A DNA stretch of 39,956 bases from Streptomyces boluensis (GCF_009908195.1 NZ_JAAAHS010000023.1:1-39956); one strand, 5' to 3'; positions 1-10,083 are shown, counted from the first letter of the stretch. Numbers and translations are program-made. The notes: generated from the sequence alone by a model not told the origin.

Positions 1-255
1 ACGCCCCACCGCCTGCCAGATCGCCACGACCAGTGCCCCCAGCGCCGCAAGCACAGCCAACGCGGGCAGCGGCCAGCGATTGCGTTCCAGGGCGGCGACC
101 CGTGCGCTCAGGTCGTCCAGGTCCTTGCCGCTCTGCTCGTCGCGCTGGGTCAACAGGGCGAGTTTTCCGTCCACTTGGGCGAGACCCACGTCGATCGAGC
201 GTCGTAACTCCGCGTGTTCCTCCGGGATCACGGTCTGATCCGGGTCGGTGGCCAC
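1..255 (-). CDS. Small coiled-coil membrane protein (C-terminal end cut by window edge)
   Basis: An open frame of 85 codons runs from a GTG at 255 to the edge with no stop, so the end of the protein lies outside. AAAGGAG sits seven bases upstream of the GTG, which fixes the start. The N-terminal 60 residues are charged and heptad-like (about 16-58, rich in Leu, Ala, Glu, Arg), suggesting a coiled coil. They are followed by one hydrophobic segment at about 63-80, so the protein is probably a tail-anchored membrane protein with its coil in the cytoplasm. This layout recalls the XhlA-type small proteins, but I see no family motif that would prove it. Function unknown. Confidence 0.6.
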   Translation of the reverse strand, partial: MATDPDQTVIPEEHAELRRSIDVGLAQVDGKLALLTQRDEQSGKDLDDLSARVAALERNRWPLPALAVLAALGALVVAIWQAVGR

Positions 256-399
256 GAGTGCGCTCCTTTCCAGCAGGAATCCGGCATCGCATTCACACCC
301 CCTGACGCGCACGCACAGTCAATACCGCTGGTCGTCGCGGAGGAACTGAGTGCGCACGGCATATGCGGGCCCGAGGCGCACACCCTGTGTGAAACGAAA

Positions 400-431
400 G
401 GGCCCGGCCCGCGCGAAGCGGTGCCGAGCCC
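400..431 (-). terminator. Intrinsic terminator of the 3-hydroxybutyryl-CoA dehydrogenase gene
   Basis: GGGCCCGGC (400-408) pairs with GCCGAGCCC (423-431), 8 of 9 pairs, loop of 14. On the minus strand the stem is followed by TTTCGTTTC, a T-rich tail. It lies about 85 bases beyond the stop of the minus-strand gene ending at 517. Confidence 0.6.
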
Positions 432-516
432 CTCTGTGACGGCCTTTTCTGGCCGGATCGATACGTAGCGTGGCTGGAACGCGCGTTCCCTGGCGGGAGT
501 TCGCGTACGTACGCGA

Positions 517-1386
517 TCAGTACGTGTAGAAGCCGGAGCCCGTCTTCCGGCCGAGGCGGCCGGCGTCCACCATGCGCTGCAGCAGCGGCGGGGCGGCGTA
601 CAGCGGCTCCTTGTACTCGGCGTACATCGAGTCGGCGACCGAGGCGACCGTGTCCAGGCCGATCAGGTCGGCGAGCTTCAGCGGACCCATCGGGTGCGCG
701 CAGCCCAGCTCCATGCCGTTGTCGATGTCCTCGCGCGCGGCGATGCCCGACTCGAACATCCGGATCGCGGAGAGCAGATACGGGATGAGCAGGGCGTTCA
801 CCACGAAGCCCGAGCGGTCCTGCGCGCGGATCGCGTGCTTGCCGAGGACCTTCTCCACGACGGCCTCGGCCCGGCTGATGGTGCCCTCGGACGTGGTGAG
901 CGCGGGGATCAGCTCGACCAGCTGCTGCACCGGGGCCGGGTTGAAGAAGTGGATGCCGATGACCTGGTCCGGCCGCGAGGTCGCGACGGCCAGCTTCACC
1001 AGCGGGATCGAGGAGGTGTTGGAGGCGAGGATCGCGTCGGGGCGGGTCACCACCTGGTCCAGGACCTGGAAGATCTCGGTCTTGATCGCCTCGTTCTCCA
1101 CCACGGCCTCGATCACGAGGTCACGGTCGGCGAACTCACCGAGGTCAGTGGTGAAGCTCAGCCGCGCCAGAGTGGAGTCCCGCTCCTCCTCCGAGATCTT
1201 TCCGCGTTCCGCCGCCTTCGCGAGTGAGTTCTGCAACCGCGTGCGGCCGATCTCCAGGGCTTCGCCGGTGGTCTCCGCGACCTTGACGTCCAGGCCCGAG
1301 CGGGCGCAGACCTCCGCAATGCCCGCGCCCATCTGGCCACAGCCCACTACTCCGACGCGTGCGATATCGCCCATAAGGTCGGTCAC
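517..1386 (-). CDS. 3-hydroxybutyryl-CoA dehydrogenase
   Basis: This 289-residue protein has the full length of the short-chain 3-hydroxyacyl-CoA dehydrogenases (Hbd/FadB2/PaaH type), which oxidise (S)-3-hydroxybutyryl-CoA to acetoacetyl-CoA with NAD(P). The Rossmann motif GCGQMGAGIA is at residues 15-24. The catalytic set is visible as S122 (in ASNTSS), H146 (in GIHFFNP) and E158. The C-terminal helical domain ends in the typical GRKTGSGFYTY. The GTG at 1386 has GAAAGG upstream at good spacing; an internal ATG four codons later is a less likely start. Its cellular role is probably in butyryl-CoA or fatty-acid metabolism or polyhydroxybutyrate-related routes. It stands alone, divergent from the GHL10 gene. 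Substrate chain length cannot be told from sequence. Confidence 0.9.
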   Translation of the reverse strand: MTDLMGDIARVGVVGCGQMGAGIAEVCARSGLDVKVAETTGEALEIGRTRLQNSLAKAAERGKISEEERDSTLARLSFTTDLGEFADRDLVIEAVVENEAIKTEIFQVLDQVVTRPDAILASNTSSIPLVKLAVATSRPDQVIGIHFFNPAPVQQLVELIPALTTSEGTISRAEAVVEKVLGKHAIRAQDRSGFVVNALLIPYLLSAIRMFESGIAAREDIDNGMELGCAHPMGPLKLADLIGLDTVASVADSMYAEYKEPLYAAPPLLQRMVDAGRLGRKTGSGFYTY

Positions 1387-1541
1387 CTTGTGCCTTTCAA
1401 TGATCTTCGGCCCGGCAGCGACGCCCGTTCCACAGCGTCGGCCTCGGCCACGACGTTACTCCGCGCCTCCTGGTGCCCCGTGGGCCGGGGCAGGCATCCT
1501 GTCCCTCACACTTGGACATCGGTCACAGGGGGAGGCATTCG

Positions 1542-2795
1542 GTGCGAATCTCTCGTAGGGCGTTCGGGGCGGCAGCGGCGGCGCTGGTCACACAGCTCGC
1601 GATGGCCACGGAGGCGGTGGCGCAAGGCCGGATCGAGGCGGAGCCGCGAGGCGTGCGGGGCGGTGCGGGCGACGGCCGGCGGGACTTCCGCGGCATGTGG
1701 CTGGCCAGTGTCGCCAACCGGGACTGGCCGTCCCGGCCGGGTCTGAGCGCGGCCGAGCAGCGGGCCGAGCTCCTGGCGTATCTGGACGCGGCGGTAGCCC
1801 GGCGGCTCAACACGGTGATCATGCAGGTCCGCCCGGCCGCCGACGCCCTGTGGCCCTCGCCGTACGAGCCGTGGTCGGAGTTCCTGACCGGGACGCAGGG
1901 CCAGGACCCGGGCTGGGACCCGCTGGGCACCGCCGTCGAGGAGGCCCACCGGCGCGGGCTCGAACTGCACGCCTGGTTCAACCCGTACCGGGTCGCGGTC
2001 CACACCGACCTGAGCCGGCTCGCGCCCACCCACCCGGCACGGCTGCACCCCGACTGGGTCGTGCCGTACGGCGGGAAGCTCTACTACAACCCCGGTCTGC
2101 CCGAGGTCAGGAGCTTCGTCCAGGACGCGATGCTGGACGCGGTGCGCCGCTATCCCGTGGACGCGGTGCACTGGGACGACTACTTCTACCCGTACCCGGT
2201 GGCGGGCCAGGTCTTCGACGACGACGCGGCGTACGCGCGCTACGGCGGTGGCTTCCCGGACCGTGCCACCTGGCGCCGCCACAACACCGACCGGCTCGTG
2301 CGCGGGATGGCCGCGCGCATCCCGACGGTGCGCCGGGGTGTGGCCTTCGGCATCAGCCCCTTCGGGGTGTGGCGCAACAAGGCCACCGACCCGTGCGGCT
2401 CGGACACGACGGCGGGCGTGCAGACCTACGACGACCTGTACGCCGACACCCGTAAGTGGGTCGAGCAGAGCTGGATCGACTACGTGGTGCCCCAGCTGTA
2501 CTGGAACATCGGCTTCCCCGCGGCGGACTACGCGCGGCTGCTGCCCTGGTGGGCCGATGTGGCGCGCGGCACCGGCGTACGCCTCTATCTCGGCGAGGCT
2601 CTGTACAAGGCCGGCGATCCGGCGCAGCCCGCGCCCTGGCAGGACCCGGCGGAACTCTCCCGGCACCTCACGCTCGCGCAGGACTTCGGGGAGGTGGGCG
2701 GCCACGCGTTCTTCTCGGCGAGAGAGGTCGCCACCGATCCGTTCGGCGCGATGGCGCGGGTGGTGGCCGATCACTACGGCGGGGCTGCCCAGTAG
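1542..2795 (+). CDS. Secreted glycoside-hydrolase-like GHL10 (DUF187) family protein
   Basis: The 417-residue product begins at GTG 1542, seven bases after GGGGGAGG. The first residues, RISRRAFGAAAAAL, form a Tat signal with the SRRxF motif, and AVAQG offers a signal peptidase site, so the protein is exported folded. The body matches the GHL10 family of TIM-barrel hydrolase-like proteins: FRGMWLASV at the barrel start, LNTVIMQVRPAADALWPS with EPWSEFLTG, LHAWFNPYRV, and the family hallmark HWDDYFYPYP. Members are thought to act on cell-envelope or exopolysaccharide glycans, but few are characterised. It is monocistronic and the stop lies in a small tandem repeat. Family assignment is firm; the substrate is unknown. 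Confidence 0.88.
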   Translation: MRISRRAFGAAAAALVTQLAMATEAVAQGRIEAEPRGVRGGAGDGRRDFRGMWLASVANRDWPSRPGLSAAEQRAELLAYLDAAVARRLNTVIMQVRPAADALWPSPYEPWSEFLTGTQGQDPGWDPLGTAVEEAHRRGLELHAWFNPYRVAVHTDLSRLAPTHPARLHPDWVVPYGGKLYYNPGLPEVRSFVQDAMLDAVRRYPVDAVHWDDYFYPYPVAGQVFDDDAAYARYGGGFPDRATWRRHNTDRLVRGMAARIPTVRRGVAFGISPFGVWRNKATDPCGSDTTAGVQTYDDLYADTRKWVEQSWIDYVVPQLYWNIGFPAADYARLLPWWADVARGTGVRLYLGEALYKAGDPAQPAPWQDPAELSRHLTLAQDFGEVGGHAFFSAREVATDPFGAMARVVADHYGGAAQ

Positions 2796-2814
2796 GGGAG
2801 CGAGTAGGGGAGCG
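2791..2814 (+). repeat. Two perfect 12-bp tandem copies at the GHL10 stop codon
   Basis: AGTAGGGGAGCG is repeated exactly twice. The first copy carries the TAG stop of the GHL10 gene. Confidence 0.8.
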
Positions 2815-2846
2815 GGCACAGGTTCGCCCGTGACGGGTGCCCTTGG

Positions 2847-2874
2847 GGGGCGCCCGCCGGGGGCCGCGCGCCCC
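2847..2874. terminator. Possible bidirectional terminator between convergent genes
   Basis: GGGGCGC (2847-2853) pairs perfectly with GCGCCCC (2868-2874) across a 14-base GC-rich loop. It lies between the convergent GHL10 and DUF1918 genes. No T-tract is present. Confidence 0.4.
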
Positions 2875-2909
2875 GGCTCCGACTGCCGGGCGCGCGGCTG
2901 CCGCGGTGG

Positions 2910-3104
2910 CTACGCGTCTTCGGTGTGGTGGCGTACGACGGTGTCGGGGCCCGGTGCCATCACGGCCTCGTGCCCATCGTCGAACCGGACGCGGTACGGC
3001 GGATCGCCGTCGGAGCCTAGGACCTCGACGACCTCCGCGACCCGGTCGTGCTGACCGACGGTCCGGCCGTGCACCAGGAGCTTGTCGCCCACGGTTGCCT
3101 GCAT
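2910..3104 (-). CDS. DUF1918 family small protein
   Basis: A 64-residue protein starting MQATVGDKLLVHGRTVGQHD, the typical opening of DUF1918, a small beta-barrel (SH3-like) domain common in actinobacteria. The centre reads VAEVVEVLG and PPYRVRFDDGHE, and it ends near GPDTVVRHH. The ATG at 3104 has AGGAGG nine bases upstream. An in-frame start seven codons earlier exists but has no ribosome site and would add residues the family lacks. Function is not established; a nucleic-acid or protein-binding role has been suggested for the fold. Convergent with GHL10. Confidence 0.88.
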   Translation of the reverse strand: MQATVGDKLLVHGRTVGQHDRVAEVVEVLGSDGDPPYRVRFDDGHEAVMAPGPDTVVRHHTEDA

Positions 3105-3250
3105 CAGCGGTGACCTCCTTGTCACCTCGGTGGGTGCTCACCGCCCTGGGGGAGCTGAGCTTCCCGTGGCCGTAAGTCTACGGCGGGTACGGGTGATTGG
3201 GCTCGTCAACGGTCACCTGCCCCGGTGCTGGGCGGGCCGGACCGCTCCGG

Positions 3251-4219
3251 TCAGCCGCGGGCGCGCTGGGTGATCGCGATGCAGACGAGTACGGCGAGCG
3301 CGGTGAGCGGGGCCGCCACCGGCAGCACTTCGCCGAGCAGCAGTACGGACCAGACCAGGGTGAGCAGCGGCTGGGCGAGCTGCAGCTGGCTCGCCTTGGG
3401 AATGCCGATCACAGCCATGCCCCGGTACCAGGCGATCAGGCCGAACCACTGCGAACCGACCGCGAGCCAGGCCATACCCGCGATGCTGCGCCCGGTGAGG
3501 TGCAGCGGCTCGGCGCCGAGCGCGACCCAGGCGCCCGCGACGGCCAGTGGCAGGCAGAGGACCAGGGCCCAGCCGATGACGTGCCAGCCCGGCATGACGC
3601 GGGAGAGCCGCCCGCCTTCGGTGTAGCCCGCGGCGCAGATCAGCAGCGCGCCGAAGAGGTACAGGTCGGCGGTGCTCAGGGCGCCGCCGCTCTGCTGCAC
3701 GGTGAAGGCGATCACCGCGGCGGCGCCCGCGCAGGCCGCGACCCAGAACGTCCGCGAGGGCCGGGCCCCGGTGCGCAGCGACGAGAAGACCGCCGTCGTC
3801 AGCGGCAGGAGCCCCACGACCACAGCGGCGTGCGCGGTCGTCGAGGTCTCCAGGGCGAGCGTGGTGAGCAACGGGAACCCGACGACCACACCCGCGGCCA
3901 CGACCGCGAGGCCGCCCCAGTGCTTGCGCGCGGGCAGCGGCACCCGCATGACCAGGAGACAGACGCCCGCGAGCAGCCCGGCGAGGACGCTGCGCACGCC
4001 CACGAGGGACCACGGCCCGAAGCCGTCGAGGCTCCATGCGGTGGCCGGGAAGGTGAGCGAGAACGCGATGACGCCGAGCGCGGCTTGCAGGGTGCCCGCG
4101 CCGGTGCCTGTGCCGGCGCCCGTGCCTGTGCCCGTACCGGCGGTGCCTGCCCGGCTCGCGGGGGTGGCGGCGGTGACTGCTATCCGGTCCGAGCGAGTAG
4201 CGCTATCCTGTGCTGTCAT
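3251..4219 (-). CDS. EamA/DMT-superfamily transporter
   Basis: This 322-residue protein has about ten hydrophobic segments in two repeated halves of five, the layout of drug/metabolite (EamA) exporters. The second half carries LAVGSQWFGLIAWYRGM and ASQLQLAQPLLTLVWSVLLLGE, typical of the C-terminal EamA repeat. Residues 23-43 are a low-complexity Gly-Thr-Ala run encoded by an 18-bp repeat. The start ATG (4219) overlaps the start ATG of the divergent MocR gene on the other strand, so no ribosome site can lie between them; a leaderless transcript is likely, with TACGCT six bases before the start codon. The neighbouring MocR protein is the obvious candidate regulator. The exported solute is unknown; amino acids or related amines fit the MocR context. 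Confidence 0.85.
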   Translation of the reverse strand: MTAQDSATRSDRIAVTAATPASRAGTAGTGTGTGAGTGTGAGTLQAALGVIAFSLTFPATAWSLDGFGPWSLVGVRSVLAGLLAGVCLLVMRVPLPARKHWGGLAVVAAGVVVGFPLLTTLALETSTTAHAAVVVGLLPLTTAVFSSLRTGARPSRTFWVAACAGAAAVIAFTVQQSGGALSTADLYLFGALLICAAGYTEGGRLSRVMPGWHVIGWALVLCLPLAVAGAWVALGAEPLHLTGRSIAGMAWLAVGSQWFGLIAWYRGMAVIGIPKASQLQLAQPLLTLVWSVLLLGEVLPVAAPLTALAVLVCIAITQRARG

Positions 4220-4230
4220 GCAAGAGCGTA
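4204..4230. promoter_or_regulatory. Face-to-face leaderless promoters of the MocR/EamA pair
   Basis: TATCCT (4204-4209, plus strand) lies eight bases before ATG 4218, and TACGCT (4230-4225, minus strand) lies five bases before ATG 4219. Both match TAnnnT. The 8-bp direct repeat GAGCGTAG/CAGCGTAG (4224-4239) is a possible MocR site. No convincing -35 boxes are seen. Confidence 0.45.
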
Positions 4231-5654
4231 GCAGCGTAGGTGATCTGGCAGAACAGTTGCGGGACGAGGTGAAGCGCTACTCTCCGGGTGGGAAGCTGCC
4301 GTCGAGTCGCGCGCTCGTCGAGCGGTACCGCGTCAGTCCCGTGACCGTCTCCCGGGCCCTCGCCCAACTCGCCGCCGAAGGGCTTGTCGTCACCCGGCCC
4401 GGTGCGGGGGCCTTCCGCGCCGAGCCGCGCCCCGCCCCCGAGCCCGCCGGTGACACCTCCTGGCAGCAGCTCGCGCTGAGCGCCGACGCGGCCGCCGAGC
4501 TTGTGCCGCGCGCCGTCGACGCGAGCGGCGTCCTGGCCAGCCTGACCGCGCCGCCCACCGGGGTCATCGAGTTCAACGGCGGCTATCTGCACCCCTCACT
4601 GCAACCGGAACGCGCCCTCGCCGCTGCCCTCGCCCGTGCGGGACGGCGCCCCGGGGCCTGGGGCCGGCCGCCGCTCGACGGCATCCCCGAGCTGCGCGAG
4701 TGGTTCGCGCGCGGCTGCGGTGGGGCGATCACCGCGTCCGAGGTGTTGATCACCGCGGGCGGTCAGTCCGCGCTCACCACCGCGCTGCGCGCGCTCGCCC
4801 CGCCCGGCGCGCCCGTCCTGGTCGAGTCGCCCACGTACCCCGGCATGCTGGCCATCGCGCGGGCCGCCGGGCTGCGCCCCGTACCCGTGCCCGTGGACAC
4901 CGACGGGGTGCGGCCCGAGCTGCTCGCCGCGGCCTTCGAGGCGACCGGCGCCCGGGTCTTCGTCTGCCAGCCGCTCTTTCAGAACCCGACCGGCGCGGTG
5001 CTCGCCGCGCACCGGCGGAGCGAGGTGCTCCGGATCGCGCGGGCCGCGGGCGCGTTCATCGTCGAGGACGATTTCGTACGCCGGCTCGTGCACGCGGACG
5101 CCGGGCCGCTGCCCGCGCCGCTGATCGCCGAGGATCCCGACGGGGTCGTCGTGCATGTGTGTTCGCTCACCAAGGCCACCTCGCCCAGCTTCCGGGTCTG
5201 CGCGCTCGTCGCCCGCGGGCCGGTCCTGGAGCGGCTGCGGGCCATCCAGATCGTCGACAACTTCTTCGTGCCGCGCCCCTTGCAGGAGGCGGCGCTCGAA
5301 CTCGTCGGCTCACCGGCGTGGAGCCGCCATCTGCGCGCCGTGGCCACGCAGTTGAAGGACCGCCGCGACGCCATGACCACGGCCCTGCTGCGGGACCTTC
5401 CCGAACTCGCCCTGCCGCACATCCCGTCCGGCGGCTACCACCTGTGGCTCCGCCTGCCCGACGGTGCCGACGAGGCCGCCCTGGTCAGCGCCGCACTGCG
5501 CGCGGGCGTCGCGGTCACCCCGGGCCGCCCGTACTTCTGTGCCGAACCGCCCGCCGGACACGTGCGGTTGAGCTTCGCCGGGCTCGCGGGCGACGCGGAG
5601 ATCGCGGAGGGCGTACGGAGGCTGCGCCGGGCTTGCGATGAGGTCTTGGGATGA
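4218..5654 (+). CDS. MocR-type GntR/aminotransferase-like transcription regulator
   Basis: 478 residues with an N-terminal GntR winged helix (about 5-68: KLPSSRALVERYRVSPVTVSRAL) joined by a Pro/Ala linker to a fold-type-I aminotransferase domain. PLP-binding landmarks are present: ESPTYPG (203-209), QNPTGA (255-260), EDDF (283-286) and the Schiff-base lysine K319 in SLTKATSPSFR. MocR proteins sense an amino compound or PLP and control a neighbouring gene. The sequence allows a much longer upstream reading, but the family start MQERSS at 4218 is the one with the helix-turn-helix at the correct distance. It is divergent from the EamA exporter with overlapping start codons and most likely controls it and itself. 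The stop falls inside a 13-bp tandem repeat. Confidence 0.9.
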   Translation: MQERSSVGDLAEQLRDEVKRYSPGGKLPSSRALVERYRVSPVTVSRALAQLAAEGLVVTRPGAGAFRAEPRPAPEPAGDTSWQQLALSADAAAELVPRAVDASGVLASLTAPPTGVIEFNGGYLHPSLQPERALAAALARAGRRPGAWGRPPLDGIPELREWFARGCGGAITASEVLITAGGQSALTTALRALAPPGAPVLVESPTYPGMLAIARAAGLRPVPVPVDTDGVRPELLAAAFEATGARVFVCQPLFQNPTGAVLAAHRRSEVLRIARAAGAFIVEDDFVRRLVHADAGPLPAPLIAEDPDGVVVHVCSLTKATSPSFRVCALVARGPVLERLRAIQIVDNFFVPRPLQEAALELVGSPAWSRHLRAVATQLKDRRDAMTTALLRDLPELALPHIPSGGYHLWLRLPDGADEAALVSAALRAGVAVTPGRPYFCAEPPAGHVRLSFAGLAGDAEIAEGVRRLRRACDEVLG

Positions 5655-5717
5655 GGCCTTGGGGTGAGGTCTTGGGGTGAGGTGCTGCGACGCGGCCTTG
5701 GGGTGCGGTCCGGGTGT
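5640..5717 (+). repeat. Six degenerate 13-bp tandem units spanning the MocR stop codon
   Basis: Units begin at 5640, 5653, 5666, 5679, 5692 and 5705. The best are GAGGTCTTGGGAT, GAGGCCTTGGGGT and GAGGTCTTGGGGT; the last three have diverged. The TGA stop of the regulator overlaps the junction of units one and two. Confidence 0.8.
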
Positions 5718-5724
5718 GGTCCGT

Positions 5725-6351
5725 TCAGTGGCGGCGGCGCTTCTTGGGGCGGCGGCCGCCCACGAACTCGGCGCCGGTGATGATCTCGGGCGTGACCCGG
5801 ACGCCCGTTATGCGCTCCGCCAGTGCGAAGGCGCCGAGGGTGACCGGGCCGAAGTCCTCGCGGTCGTCGTCCAGTTCACTGAAGTCGGTCAGGTCGAAGC
5901 CCACGTCCCGCATCGTCGCGGCCATGGACTCCGCGTCCGGTCCGTTCCGCTCGGAGGGGAAGAGGGGCTGGAAGCGGAGGCGCTCGGCGCCGTTCTCCCA
6001 CCAGCAGAACTTGTCGACCGCGTTGACGTTCTTGAAGTGGCTCACCACAACCGTGTCCCGCGACAGCCGTGCCAGGACCGAATCCGTCACCCCCACGAAG
6101 CCGTTGTGCTCGTACATCAGCGACCAGTCACCGATCGCGGTGACCGCGAACGGCAGTTGTTCCGCCGCTTCGAGCTGCTCGCCCCAGACCACCGCGTCGA
6201 GTCCCGTGCCACGCGTCACCTCCTGCGCGCCGACCCGGTCGAGCAGCTGCTCCGGGGTCAGGCCGCGCGCCAGCGTCGCGCAGTACGCCACCGTCATGCC
6301 GAAGTCGTCGTCGTCCACCCACGTGTAGTCCCGCGCTGTTGTCCCCGTCAT
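5725..6351 (-). CDS. DUF6461 domain protein
   Basis: A 208-residue acidic cytosolic protein beginning MTGTTARDYTWVDDDDFGM, which I recognise as the DUF6461 family common in Streptomyces. Other landmarks are VAYCATLARGLTPEQLLDRVG near the start, a GDWSLMYEHNGFVG segment, and a very basic tail GGRRPKKRRRH. The family has no known activity; the tail could bind nucleic acid. An ATG four codons upstream (6363) is an equal alternative start, and neither has a convincing ribosome site. It is divergent from the GNAT gene at 6431. The frame continues open upstream, but that part overlaps the GNAT and lacks family similarity. Confidence 0.7.
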   Translation of the reverse strand: MTGTTARDYTWVDDDDFGMTVAYCATLARGLTPEQLLDRVGAQEVTRGTGLDAVVWGEQLEAAEQLPFAVTAIGDWSLMYEHNGFVGVTDSVLARLSRDTVVVSHFKNVNAVDKFCWWENGAERLRFQPLFPSERNGPDAESMAATMRDVGFDLTDFSELDDDREDFGPVTLGAFALAERITGVRVTPEIITGAEFVGGRRPKKRRRH

Positions 6352-6430
6352 GCTCCGCAGCATCGCACCCGGCACTGACAACGCCCGAAAAACATTGGCC
6401 CGTACCGCTCCCACCTGCGAACGTGCCGCC

Positions 6431-6844
6431 ATGACCGGATACGAGATCTCCACCGACCCCGCCAGGATCGACGCCGACCAGGTGTACGCCTGGCTCTCCA
6501 CCGACGCCTACTGGGCCGTCGGCCGCAGCCGCGAGAAGCAGGACCGGGCCATCGCCGAATCCCTGAACTTCGGTGCCTATGAGGCCGATTCGGGCAGGCA
6601 AGTGGCATACGCCCGAGTCATCACTGATCATGCCGACTTCGCCTGGCTCTGCGATGTGTACGTGGCGCCGGCCGCGCGCGGCCACGGTGTCGGTACGGCG
6701 CTCGTGGCCGCCGTACGCGACGAGCTGGAGCCGTACGGCCTCCGGCGGATCCTGCTGGCCACGGCGGACGCGCACGGGGTGTACGAGAAGCTCGGCTTCA
6801 AGCCGCTGCGGGACCCGGACAAGTGGATGGTGTACGGCGCTTAG
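6431..6844 (+). CDS. GNAT-family N-acetyltransferase
   Basis: A 137-residue single-domain acetyltransferase of normal length for the family. The acetyl-CoA pyrophosphate loop appears as VAPAARGHGVGTAL (motif A, R/QxxGxG/A form), preceded by the strand AWLCDVYV, and motif B is seen in GVYEKLGFKPLRDP. The start MTGYEIS at 6431 precedes the first beta strand by the usual distance; no clear ribosome site is present, so the message may be leaderless. It is divergent from DUF6461. The acyl acceptor is unknown. Confidence 0.85.
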   Translation: MTGYEISTDPARIDADQVYAWLSTDAYWAVGRSREKQDRAIAESLNFGAYEADSGRQVAYARVITDHADFAWLCDVYVAPAARGHGVGTALVAAVRDELEPYGLRRILLATADAHGVYEKLGFKPLRDPDKWMVYGA

Positions 6845-6917
6845 CGAGGGGCCGGTGCGCGGCGCTCGGTGACGGTCCGGTGCGCGCCCGTGGGGGCTCT
6901 CTTCACGTGGCCGACAC

Positions 6918-6946
6918 TTGACCTGCGCAGCTCGTCACTCCACGAT
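6918..6946 (+). promoter_or_regulatory. Candidate promoter of the phosphatase-like gene
   Basis: TTGACC (6918-6923), 17-base spacer, CACGAT (6941-6946), then six bases to ATG 6953. The spacing implies a leaderless message. Confidence 0.4.
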
Positions 6947-6952
6947 CGCCGC

Positions 6953-7543
6953 ATGCATGTTCGGGTCACGCTCATAGCCGCCGCGCGCAGCTCGTCCATG
7001 CTCGCCGAGCGGTTCGACGACGACCGGCCGCTCGATCAGGCGGGCTGGCACGAGGTGCAGATGGGCGCGCACCGGCTTGTGCCGTTCGGCGCCGCCGAGC
7101 TGCGCTACTGCTCACCGACGCCGCGCAGCCGCGGCACCGGGGAAGCGCTCGGTCTCGCGCCGCTGGTCCAACTCGCCCTGCGCGACTGCGACATGGGCCG
7201 TTGGCGCGGCCGGACCCTGTCCGAGGTCACGGCCCGCGAACCGGCCGCGGTGGACGCCTGGCTCGGCGACCCGCGCGCCGCCCCGCACGGCGGCGAGTCC
7301 CTGCTCGCCTTCATCTCGCGGGTCGGCCAGTGGCTCGACACCCGCCCCGCCGACGACGGCGGCCGCATCGTCGCCGTGGCCGAGCCGGCAGTGGTGCGGG
7401 CCGCCCTGGTGTACGCCCTGAAGGCGCCCCCGGCGACGTACTGGAACATCGACGTCCGCCCGCTGTCGACGGTCGCCCTGACCGGCCGGTCCGGACGCTG
7501 GAGCCTGCGGCTCGACGGGAACGAGGCGCCCGGCTCGGCTTGA
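6953..7543 (+). CDS. Histidine-phosphatase-superfamily protein lacking catalytic histidines
   Basis: 196 residues with the layout of the phosphoglycerate-mutase-like phosphatases: an N-terminal strand RVTLIAAARSSS, an LRYCSPTPRSRGTGEALGL segment matching the usual 'SPxxRAxQTA' region, LRDCDMGRWRGRTLSEV matching the 'L.E...G.WEG' region, GGESLLAFISRV, and a last strand VAVAEPAVVRAAL. In active members the first strand carries RHG and the last carries H-G/A. Here those positions read AAR and AEP, so both catalytic histidines are gone while the scaffold arginine and the Glu of GGES remain. The protein is probably a binding or regulatory pseudophosphatase. The ATG at 6953 lies just after a -10-like box; upstream in-frame codons are not supported. 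Confidence 0.72.
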   Translation: MHVRVTLIAAARSSSMLAERFDDDRPLDQAGWHEVQMGAHRLVPFGAAELRYCSPTPRSRGTGEALGLAPLVQLALRDCDMGRWRGRTLSEVTAREPAAVDAWLGDPRAAPHGGESLLAFISRVGQWLDTRPADDGGRIVAVAEPAVVRAALVYALKAPPATYWNIDVRPLSTVALTGRSGRWSLRLDGNEAPGSA

Positions 7544-7592
7544 GGCGGAGGCGGGGCGCAGAGGCGGGGGCGCGGAGGCGGAGGCGGGGTCG
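7542..7592 (+). repeat. GAGGCGG-rich direct repeats at a stop codon
   Basis: GAGGCGGAGGCGGGGCG (7542-7558) recurs as GAGGCGGAGGCGGGGTCG (7575-7592) with a shorter unit between. The array begins in the TGA of the upstream gene. No coding function is apparent. Confidence 0.7.
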
Positions 7593-7663
7593 TGCACGGC
7601 CGGAGGACCCGGCTCCGCCGCGCTGGCCGTTCACGCGCCGAACCACCCCGTACAAGCCATTAA

Positions 7664-9997
<2,334 letters not shown>

Positions 9998-10014
9998 GCA
10001 AGCCCTTCGTGAAG

Positions 10015-10061
10015 TACGGGTACGCCCCGGCCGACTCGCTGTCGGCCGGGGCGTACCCGTA
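10015..10061. terminator. Strong bidirectional terminator after icd
   Basis: A perfect 21-bp stem (10015-10035 with 10041-10061) closes on the five-base loop TCGCT. It lies 17 bases after the icd stop and 22 bases from the end of the convergent NTF2-like gene, so it can serve both. Confidence 0.92.
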
Positions 10062-10083
10062 TCTCGCTCCCGGTGGCTTCGGG

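Noticed and set aside
572..1558. A 328-codon plus-strand open frame opposite the hydroxybutyryl-CoA dehydrogenase
   Set aside because: Antisense of a well-matched enzyme; Ser/Arg-rich product with no motif.
3672..4217. A 182-codon N-terminal extension of the MocR protein
   Set aside because: It lies antisense to the EamA gene, has no similarity to regulator N-termini, and the helix-turn-helix begins right after ATG 4218.
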